Assembly: GCA_030765325.1 (NCBI GenBank)
Contig: JAVCCT010000355.1
Coordinates: 1 to 5,721 of the forward strand
Length of the DNA stretch: 5,721 bases
From: Candidatus Stygibacter frigidus
GTDB lineage: Bacteria > Cloacimonadota > Cloacimonadia > Cloacimonadales > TCS61
Reading direction: 5' to 3'
Positions 1 through 5,709 of this stretch are shown piece by piece. The translations under genes were made by a program, and so were the position numbers. Each line of letters opens with the position of its first letter. The stretch's first letter is position 1. The notes beneath the pieces are model-generated. The model was given only the letters and a program-made list of their open reading frames with translations. It did not search any database and had not been told where the DNA came from.

Positions 1-42
1 CTGCCGGTGTTCGGGACGGGAGGGTGAATATAAATTATAAAA

Positions 43-99
43 CCCCAGGTAGTCGCTCCGCTCCAACCTGGGGCTACAAATAAATATCACCTACGGTGA
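43..99. repeat. Palindromic intergenic element (two hairpins)
   Basis: The sequence shows a perfect 8-bp inverted repeat, CCCCAGGT (43-50) with ACCTGGGG (66-73), around a 15-nt loop that contains the direct repeat GCTCC-GCTCC. A second small hairpin follows, TCACC (87-91) and GGTGA (95-99), with a TAC loop. No T-run follows either stem, so a classical intrinsic terminator is unlikely. The C/G-rich stem stands out from the AT-rich surroundings. It resembles the dispersed palindromic elements found between genes in Bacteroidetes- and Cloacimonadota-type genomes; that comparison is from memory and was not searched. Confidence 0.5.
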
Positions 100-366
100 A
101 AATCTTCAAAATATATTGAACAGTCTCCAAAAAATAGAGGCATCCCCCTGTAAGATTAACTTGACAAAAAATGAATTATTTTGATTGCTGGGTTTAGGAG
201 AATTGGATGAAAGTAATATTATCCTAACCTGAAAGATTCTGTTTGTGGGCAAAAGTTATTGGTGTTTTTATTCATTCTATTTACAGTGAAGATTTAACAG
301 GGGATAATCCTTTGATCAGAATTAAATTGATATTGATAAGATATAAAAAATTGGTAAAAAATAATT
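100..366 (+). other. AT-rich leader upstream of the exported protein gene
   Basis: I see no gene here. A perfect -35-like TTGACA lies at 161-166, but the hexamers 16-18 nt downstream match TATAAT poorly, so the promoter is not convincing. A second weak pair is TTGATC (312-317) and GATAAG (335-340) with a 17-nt spacer, which would leave a leader of roughly 35 nt before the ATG at 381. A six-codon ORF (ATG 207-209, stop 225-227) sits behind an AGGAG at 196-200; it is probably fortuitous. The reading frame of the downstream gene stays open back to a TTG at 243, but that stretch shows no start context. Confidence 0.35.
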
Positions 367-372
367 GGAGGG
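367..372 (+). promoter_or_regulatory. Ribosome binding site deciding the start at 381
   Basis: GGAGGG lies 8 nt upstream of ATG 381-383. A typical signal peptide begins exactly at that ATG. This favours 381 over the in-frame TTG at 243, which would add 46 residues ahead of the signal peptide and hide it. Confidence 0.85.
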
Positions 373-380
373 ACAAGAAA

Positions 381-3300
381 ATGAAAAAGAGGGAAATATT
401 TTACTTCATCATTTTGACACTATTCTTAGTTGGTTCACATTCGGCGTTTGCTGATTACCGTTCAGCTACAGTAGATGGCTATTGCTATCTGGAAGGAGCA
501 ATAAGCCATGCAGGGACAAAAGTGCTTTTTACTGCTGTTACTCCTTCTGCTATTACGGATAGTACTTATACTAATGCAGACGGCTCATTCCTGATGGGTC
601 TTAGTGAAGGAATTTACACTGTCCAATATTCACATGAAGGCTGGATGCCTAATACTATTTCCGGTGAGACTGATTTTTTTATTGATACTACCTTGGAATC
701 ATTAACCTTGGAAGCTGGTGGGATTGAAGTTAGCGGAGAGCAAAGCGGAGTCTGGGGGGCAGGTTTAACTTATAACGTTATTGGCGATGTATCTGTTACG
801 GGTACTCTGATAATTGAGCCAGGTGTTACTATTAGATTTATTGAGTATTATTCATTTACAATTTATGGAACCTTAGTTGCTGCTGGCACGGAAGCAGACA
901 ACATTCGCTTTACTTCCGGGCAATCAGTCGGGAATCCCAATGACTGGAATAATATAAAATTTGATGGGAATTCAGCTTCCAATAGCATAATATCCTATTC
1001 AATTATCGAATATGCAAATCAGGGTATTTACTGCTATTCCTTTTCTTCCCCAACCATCAGCAATAACACGATCAGTAATAATGGCACTGGAATCTACTGC
1101 TATTCCTCTTCTTCCCCAACCATCAGCAATAACACGATTACATTTAATCGATCTGAAGAGGATGAAAGTAGTGGAATCTACTGCGAACATTCTTCCCCAA
1201 CCATCAGCAATAACACAATTAGTAATAATACTTATTCTGGAATCAACTGCCGTTATTCTTCCCCAACCATCAGCAATAACACAATCAGCTATAATAATTT
1301 TAGAGGTATCAAATGCTATTATTCTTCCCCGACAATCAGCAAAAACACGATCAGTAATAATAGCACTGGAATCTACTTCTATTCTTCTTCTTCCCCCACG
1401 ATACTGAATAATATTCTTTATGATAATTACTCTGATATTTTTGCAAATTCAACACCCGCAGCATTGGAACACAATTCATTTTGGTTAAACTATTATGCCT
1501 GTGAAGGCAGTAATATTCCGGCAGCATTTGGGGAAATTGTTACTGTAAATGCCAATGGCGATTCCTGTGATACATATTATAATCTGTTTATGGACCCGCT
1601 ATTTGTGACAGTACCCCAAATTGGTAATTATAGCTGGACAGTTGAGGATAGCTTAATTACCTTTTATATTGCAACTCAAGGAAGTTATCTAACTCCCTAT
1701 TATTTTTATGTTAGAAATGGTAATGGGGATGGTTACTGGGGTCATATGAACTGGACGGGAGAGTACTGGACTGCCCAGATAGATTTATATTATTTTGGAG
1801 AAAATCCGATTAATTATTTTAGTTTATCCGATTACGGGGGGATGAGTTCTTTTGCCGCCCAATATGTTGATTTTATAACAGAACCCAATGGACCACCATT
1901 TGATCCAGGAAATTTAAACGAATTAGATTGGCATATTTTAGAAGGTTCGCCCTGTATTGATGCTGGAGATACTGATCCGGTTTATTATGACCCGGATGGC
2001 ACAGTTGCTGATATGGGTGCGGTATATTTTGACCAGGGGTCTGAAGCTCCTGTTGTTAATGATATCACAGGTGAACCGGTACAAGGTTCAGCTCCACTTG
2101 TAGTACAATTTACCCATGATATAACGGGACCGGTTACTGAATACGAGTGGTTTTTTGGAGAAGGGGGAACATCATCTCTACCAAATCCTGTTTATGTATT
2201 TACAATTCCTGGAATTTACAGCGTAACCTTAACTGTTACAGGACCCGGAGGAACTGACACAATGACCCTGACGGATTATATCACGGTAATAGAGTTACAG
2301 ATTCCACCCGATGCTAATTTTTCAGCCACACCATTGCAGGGTGTAATGCCTTTAGAGGTTAATTTTACCAATATGTCGTCTGGTGAGGTGGATAGTTTAT
2401 TCTGGGAATTTGGTGATGGCGGATTTAGTACTGAGATAAATCCTGCTCATGAATATCAAAATTCAGGGATATATACAGTATCTCTGACAGTTTATGGACC
2501 TTATGGAAGCGATACAGAAATAAAAGTGGATTACGTTGAAGTAATAGAACCGGAAGAAGTAATTGCTGCTTTTGATGTTTCCGGTAATCATGGCTGTTCA
2601 CCTTATACGGTAACTTTTATAAATCAGTCTGTAGGCACAATAGATTCTTTGCTATGGGATTTTGGAGATGGAGAGTTCAGCGTAGAGGAAAATCCTGTTC
2701 ATATTTATGAAGTTGCAGGAGTTTTTGAAGCTATTTTAACGGTATATGGTCAGTTAAATACCGCTATAGATACAGAAATGATCACGGTGGAATTAGCAGA
2801 GCCGGTTATTCTGGCAATAACGGATATACCAGAAGATCAAGGGGGCTTAGTTAATGTTAATTTCAGCAGAAGTTTTTGGGATACAGACACATTGCGAACA
2901 ACAGAAGGTTACAACATAGAAATTGAGACTGATAACGGGTGGACAGGTGTTAGCTCGATATATGGTTATGGAGCGGAATCATATAATGTTATTGTGCATA
3001 CACCTAATGATTCCACCGCTGCTAATAATGGTTTGATCAATTTCAGGGTAATAGCTGCGATGGAAGAAGGCAATTGGGTTAGCGAAAGTATGCAAGGTTA
3101 CTCGGTAGATAATATAGCTCCTGCAATACCTGCTGAGCTTAGATTAGAAGCTGGCTTTCTTGTATGGAGTGCACCAATTGATGATGATTTTGCCTATTTC
3201 AGTGTATTTAGAGATGAAGTTTTATTGAATAACTGCCTTGAACCGGAGATCAGTTTAGTAGGAATAATGGGAGAATTATCCGTAGCAGCTTACGATAGCC

Positions 3301-3590
3301 ATGGTAATGCCAGCCAGATGTCAGAAAATATTACAGGTGGCTATCCTTATGGTGATCCTGATAATAACCTCGCAGTAGAAGCAATGGATGCTTCTCTTGT
3401 ATTGCAGTATTTTTGTTTATTAGTGCCTGAGGGAACAACATTGCCTTGGGAAAACTGGCGGATTGAAGTTGCTGATGTTGATGGAAGTGGAGTGGTTGAG
3501 GCTTATGATGCTGCATTGATATTGCAGTTTAGTGTGGGGTTTATTGATGAATTTCCAGTGGAAAACTTGATGAGAAGAGTGAGGGAGTGA
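381..3590 (+). CDS. Secreted beta-helix / PKD / dockerin-type modular protein (1069 aa)
   Basis: This is a large exported modular protein. Residues 1-24 form a signal peptide: MKKR, a hydrophobic core, then cleavage after AFA. Residues about 30-93 resemble a carboxypeptidase regulatory-like beta-sandwich (VDGY, NADGSF, GIYTVQY). Residues about 115-400 form a right-handed parallel beta-helix, with near-identical NosD/PbH1-like rungs (SSPTISNNTI) at 222-345. The cap motif MDPLFV (404-409) is separated from GSPCIDAGD (522-530) by about 100 aromatic, beta-rich residues. Three PKD domains follow at about 556-638, 644-723 and 727-804, with core motifs WFFGEG (W590), WEFGDG (W675) and WDFGDG (W759). 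Two fibronectin-like segments span about 806-905 and 908-985. The C-terminus is dockerin-like, with calcium loops at 992-1003 and 1032-1043. No T9SS-type tail, LPXTG motif or catalytic domain is visible. The family style suggests surface binding, adhesion or scaffold attachment; the ligand is unknown. The last residues (RVRE) and the stop lie at the edge of an octamer repeat. Confidence 0.9.
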   Translation: MKKREIFYFIILTLFLVGSHSAFADYRSATVDGYCYLEGAISHAGTKVLFTAVTPSAITDSTYTNADGSFLMGLSEGIYTVQYSHEGWMPNTISGETDFFIDTTLESLTLEAGGIEVSGEQSGVWGAGLTYNVIGDVSVTGTLIIEPGVTIRFIEYYSFTIYGTLVAAGTEADNIRFTSGQSVGNPNDWNNIKFDGNSASNSIISYSIIEYANQGIYCYSFSSPTISNNTISNNGTGIYCYSSSSPTISNNTITFNRSEEDESSGIYCEHSSPTISNNTISNNTYSGINCRYSSPTISNNTISYNNFRGIKCYYSSPTISKNTISNNSTGIYFYSSSSPTILNNILYDNYSDIFANSTPAALEHNSFWLNYYACEGSNIPAAFGEIVTVNANGDSCDTYYNLFMDPLFVTVPQIGNYSWTVEDSLITFYIATQGSYLTPYYFYVRNGNGDGYWGHMNWTGEYWTAQIDLYYFGENPINYFSLSDYGGMSSFAAQYVDFITEPNGPPFDPGNLNELDWHILEGSPCIDAGDTDPVYYDPDGTVADMGAVYFDQGSEAPVVNDITGEPVQGSAPLVVQFTHDITGPVTEYEWFFGEGGTSSLPNPVYVFTIPGIYSVTLTVTGPGGTDTMTLTDYITVIELQIPPDANFSATPLQGVMPLEVNFTNMSSGEVDSLFWEFGDGGFSTEINPAHEYQNSGIYTVSLTVYGPYGSDTEIKVDYVEVIEPEEVIAAFDVSGNHGCSPYTVTFINQSVGTIDSLLWDFGDGEFSVEENPVHIYEVAGVFEAILTVYGQLNTAIDTEMITVELAEPVILAITDIPEDQGGLVNVNFSRSFWDTDTLRTTEGYNIEIETDNGWTGVSSIYGYGAESYNVIVHTPNDSTAANNGLINFRVIAAMEEGNWVSESMQGYSVDNIAPAIPAELRLEAGFLVWSAPIDDDFAYFSVFRDEVLLNNCLEPEISLVGIMGELSVAAYDSHGNASQMSENITGGYPYGDPDNNLAVEAMDASLVLQYFCLLVPEGTTLPWENWRIEVADVDGSGVVEAYDAALILQFSVGFIDEFPVENLMRRVRE
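1044..1414 (+). repeat. Coding tandem repeat: beta-helix rungs of 66 bp
   Basis: Six copies of a 26-bp core (TCTTCCCCAACCATCAGCAA plus TAACAC) start at 1044, 1110, 1191, 1257, 1323 and 1389. The spacings are 66, 81, 66, 66 and 66 bp, all multiples of three. Copies 1-4 are identical across the core, copy 5 has three changes, and copy 6 is clearly degenerate. Each unit encodes a 22-residue rung of the form SSPTISNNTI-SNNxxGIYCY, matching one turn of a parallel beta-helix. The third interval carries five extra codons in an acidic loop (RSEEDES). Near-identity at the DNA level, not only in the protein, suggests recent duplication or ongoing homogenisation. Confidence 0.9.
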
Positions 3591-3684
3591 GGGAACGAGG
3601 GAACGAAAACGCGACTGCTGGACTTCTAGACTTCAGGACTTCTGGAAAACTTGACTGCTGGACTTCAGGACTTCTGGATGGAAA
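3581..3684. repeat. Octanucleotide tandem array overlapping the stop codon
   Basis: Thirteen consecutive 8-nt units keep phase. They are GAGGGAGT, GAGGGAAC, GAGGGAAC, GAAAACGC, GACTGCTG, GACTTCTA, GACTTCAG, GACTTCTG, GAAAACTT, GACTGCTG, GACTTCAG, GACTTCTG and a degenerate GATGGAAA. Every unit starts with GA. Two sub-families are present, GAGGGAAC-like and GACTTCNG-like. The TGA stop of the upstream gene (3588-3590) spans the first junction. The units are direct, not inverted, so the array is not a hairpin terminator. Confidence 0.85.
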
Positions 3685-3770
3685 GAGAAAAAAACCTGCA
3701 ATGATATCAATTACTTAGGTTGAACAGTCTCGGGATTTTACATTTTACTGATCAATGTAAGATAAGACTT

Positions 3771-3802
3771 TTAACCACTGAACACACAGAACACACAGAA
3801 AA
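3771..3802. repeat. GAACACACA 9-nt tandem repeat
   Basis: TTAACCACT is followed by two exact copies of GAACACACA (3780-3788 and 3789-3797) and a partial GAAAA. In one frame this reads TTEHTEHTEK, a low-complexity string often seen in mispredicted proteins. It belongs to a type of short intergenic repeat that I recall from many environmental bacterial genomes; its function is unknown. Confidence 0.75.
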
Positions 3803-3871
3803 GTGTAAGCTAATGGGGGAGGGTTGCGGATGGGAGAGGAATCTGGGAGTTTGCTTGAAGAGCAATTATAG

Positions 3872-3898
3872 GTCTTATAAGCCCTATATGTCCTATAA
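3872..3898. repeat. GTCCTATAW 9-nt tandem repeat
   Basis: Three adjacent 9-nt units are present: GTCTTATAA (3872-3880), GCCCTATAT (3881-3889) and GTCCTATAA (3890-3898). A weaker, related 9-mer (CAATTATAG, 3863-3871) may precede them. The array is distinct in sequence from the GAACACACA repeat about 70 bp upstream. It could be mistaken for promoter -10 boxes because of the TATAA content, but it has no -35 element at suitable spacing. Confidence 0.7.
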
Positions 3899-4075
3899 AA
3901 ATCAGCACAAATCCTTTATAATAATCAGCCCTGTCACTAAAAACTCCTGTCTGGAGTGATGTTCAGAAGTCTAAGCTTAACTTGGAATTGAAACTATTTA
4001 AATTGTTAACAGAAAAAAATACCTTGAAGAAAATGGGGGGGTATAGAATATAGGACAAAATTTGATAAAAACAAT

Positions 4076-4081
4076 AAGGAG
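4076..4081 (+). promoter_or_regulatory. Ribosome binding site of iorA
   Basis: AAGGAG sits 8 nt upstream of ATG 4090-4092. It supports this start, which also matches the expected N-terminus of the family (short MKKLMLLGDEA lead into the thiamine-pyrophosphate pyrimidine domain). Confidence 0.85.
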
Positions 4082-4089
4082 CGAAGTTT

Positions 4090-5709
4090 ATGAAAAAACT
4101 GATGCTATTGGGAGATGAAGCCTTAGCTCAGGGTGCTGTTGATGCCGGCTGCTCAGGAGTGTTTGCATATCCGGGTACACCATCAACTGAGATCATGGAA
4201 TATGTTCAGAAATGCCCTGAAGCAATTGAGCGTGATATTCACAGGACATGGTCATCGAATGAGAAGACAGCAGTGGAAGAAGCAGTAGGGATGTCATACA
4301 CAGGGAAGCGGACAATGAGCTGCATGAAGCATGTAGGTTTGAATGTGGCTGCCGACCCGTTTATGAATTCAGCATTTGTAGGTGCAAATGGTGGTCATAT
4401 TGTCACGGTTGCGGATGATCCAAGCATGCACTCGTCACAGAATGAGCAGGACAGCAGATTTTATGCCAAGTTTGCCATGATCCCTTGTATGGAGCCTTCA
4501 AATCAGCAGGAATGTTATGATATGACATTTCATGCTTATGAGATCTCAGAGAAATACAAGCTGCCTGTAATGATGCGTCTGGAAACCAGATTATCTCATT
4601 CACGCAGTGGGGTGGAAAGACGCGCAATGCTGGCAGAAAACGAATTGAAATTACCTGAAGACAGGAATCAGTTTATGCTGCTTCCGGCATTTGCCCGAAG
4701 AAAGTATAAGCATTTGATCGCAATCCAGCCGGATTTAACGGAAGAAAGTGAAAAATCTCCTTATAACTGGGTGGAAGAAGGAAAGGATAGCAGTCTGGGA
4801 ATTATCGCCTGTGGACTTGCATATAATTATGTGAAAGAAGTTACTATACGCTATAATTGCGAATATCCGATTCTAAAGATAAGCCAATATCCCATTCCAG
4901 TGAAAATGATCGAGAAATTCATGGATAGCTGTGATAAGATACTGGTTGTCGAAGAAGGTCAGCCGCTGGTAGAAGAAATGTTGAAGGGCGCTATACCAAA
5001 GGACAGTAAAATTACTGGTCGTCTGGATGGAACCTTTACCAGAGATGGTGAGATGGATCCCAATAAAGTGGCTGCAGCTCTTGGTAAAGAAACTTTATCT
5101 GGCGAAAGCATGCCCGTGACAGTAACCGGCAGACCGCCGGCATTATGTGTGGGTTGCCCTCATATAGACAGTTATAAAGCTTTAAATGAAGCCTTGAAAT
5201 CTTATGTAGAAGATGGTCAGCGTCATGTATTCAGTGATATAGGCTGCTATACTTTAGGTTTTTTACCGCCTTATAACGCTATTAATACCTGTCTTGATAT
5301 GGGCGCTTCTATCACCATGGCAAAGGGTGCTGCTAATGCTGGATTATTCCCTGCTGTTGCTGTTATTGGCGATAGCACATTCTGTCATTCAGGAATGACA
5401 GGACTGCTCGATTGCATCTATGACAAGACGAATCTGGTAATCATCATTCTTGATAATTCTACTACTGGCATGACTGGTGGTCAGGATTACACCGGATTTG
5501 GCAAGCTGGAAAATATTTGCATCGGTTTGGGTGTGGAAAAGGAACATATTCGTGTAGTAACACCACTTTCTCGCCAGTTTGAAGATAATGTGAAAGTGCT
5601 AAAAGAAGAGATAGAATATGAAGGTGTGTCTGTGATCATACCACGTAGAGAATGCGTACAAACAATGACCCGCAGAATGAGAGCTCAGAAAAAGCAGGAG
5701 GCAAAATAA
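4090..5709 (+). CDS. iorA: Indolepyruvate:ferredoxin oxidoreductase subunit alpha, short form
   Basis: With IorB, this thiamine-pyrophosphate (TPP) enzyme oxidatively decarboxylates indolepyruvate and other aryl-pyruvates to aryl-acetyl-CoA, reducing ferredoxin in the cytoplasm. The route belongs to aromatic amino acid fermentation and can run in reverse in some organisms. The N-terminal pyrimidine-binding domain (about 1-190) shows YPGTPSTEI (27-35), NEK with the likely cofactor-activating E58, KHVGLN (80-85) and ADDPSMHSSQNEQDSRFY (108-125). A middle domain covers about 230-310. The C-terminal TPP-pyrophosphate domain (about 350-500) carries LCVGCPH (C353, C356), DIGCYTLGF (C386) and the Mg/TPP motif GDS (427-429) to N456. 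The protein ends at 539 aa, soon after RRECVQ (C522). Archaeal IorA is longer, with a C-terminal domain binding two 4Fe-4S clusters that is absent here; I recall Bacteroidetes homologues of similar short length. The ATG of the next gene overlaps the stop, so iorAB is an operon. Confidence 0.95.
   Translation: MKKLMLLGDEALAQGAVDAGCSGVFAYPGTPSTEIMEYVQKCPEAIERDIHRTWSSNEKTAVEEAVGMSYTGKRTMSCMKHVGLNVAADPFMNSAFVGANGGHIVTVADDPSMHSSQNEQDSRFYAKFAMIPCMEPSNQQECYDMTFHAYEISEKYKLPVMMRLETRLSHSRSGVERRAMLAENELKLPEDRNQFMLLPAFARRKYKHLIAIQPDLTEESEKSPYNWVEEGKDSSLGIIACGLAYNYVKEVTIRYNCEYPILKISQYPIPVKMIEKFMDSCDKILVVEEGQPLVEEMLKGAIPKDSKITGRLDGTFTRDGEMDPNKVAAALGKETLSGESMPVTVTGRPPALCVGCPHIDSYKALNEALKSYVEDGQRHVFSDIGCYTLGFLPPYNAINTCLDMGASITMAKGAANAGLFPAVAVIGDSTFCHSGMTGLLDCIYDKTNLVIIILDNSTTGMTGGQDYTGFGKLENICIGLGVEKEHIRVVTPLSRQFEDNVKVLKEEIEYEGVSVIIPRRECVQTMTRRMRAQKKQEAK
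5696..5701 (+). promoter_or_regulatory. Ribosome binding site of iorB inside the iorA 3' end
   Basis: AGGAGG lies within the last codons of iorA (QEA), 7 nt before the ATG at 5709. It identifies the downstream start and indicates that iorB is translated from the same transcript. Confidence 0.85.

Larger units (their letters stand above)
3591..4075. other. Repeat-rich intergenic region before iorA
   Basis: I see no credible gene on either strand. The region holds the octamer array, a 9-nt GAACACACA repeat and a 9-nt GTCCTATAW repeat (each listed separately), joined by AT-rich linkers. A weak hairpin, ACTCC (3943-3947) with GGAGT (3953-3957), has no T-run, so no terminator can be assigned to the upstream gene. 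A -10-like TAGAAT at 4044-4049 could serve iorA, but no good -35 lies at the usual distance. The 79-codon frame from 3720 to 3959 runs straight through two of the repeat families and is judged spurious. Confidence 0.6.

Noticed and set aside
1..27. Possible 3' end of a gene (frame 1, ending at TGA 25-27)
   Set aside because: Only eight codons are visible, and the G-rich sequence could equally be part of the neighbouring repeat element.
161..189. Sigma-70 promoter with perfect TTGACA
   Set aside because: No acceptable -10 hexamer lies 16-18 nt downstream, and a near match to the Bacteroidetes-type TAnnTTTG box is one base short, so it is mentioned only as a possibility.
207..227. Six-codon ORF (MKVILS) with an AGGAG upstream
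   Set aside because: It is too short to support as a gene, and no attenuator-like stem or special codon run follows it.
243..380. 46-residue N-terminal extension of the exported protein from a TTG
   Set aside because: A GGAGGG site and a complete signal peptide mark ATG 381 as the start; the extension would bury the signal peptide and has no ribosome binding site.
1012..1407. 131-codon ORF in another forward frame, and a 63-codon antisense ORF at 999-1190
   Set aside because: Both are shadows of the 66-bp coding repeat; units that are multiples of three keep other frames open and repeat them.
1044..1414. CRISPR-like array (26-bp repeats with about 40-bp spacers)
   Set aside because: The 'spacers' are related to each other, one interval is 15 bp longer, and the whole stretch is an in-frame part of a beta-helix coding sequence. 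No cas gene is present.
3331..3516. 61-codon antisense ORF
   Set aside because: It lies opposite the dockerin-coding region, has no ribosome binding site of note and a biased His/Gln composition, so it is a shadow ORF.
3720..3959. 79-codon ORF containing TTEHTEHTEK
   Set aside because: It starts at a TTG without a ribosome binding site and is made largely of two intergenic repeat families; this string is a common false prediction.
3934..3959. Hairpin terminator between the two genes
   Set aside because: The stem is only 5 bp (ACTCC/GGAGT, or alternatively TCACT/AGTGA), with no T-run, and it is over 340 bp from the upstream stop.
4403..4627. 74-codon antisense ORF within iorA
   Set aside because: It is a shadow of the conserved iorA coding frame, with no independent support.
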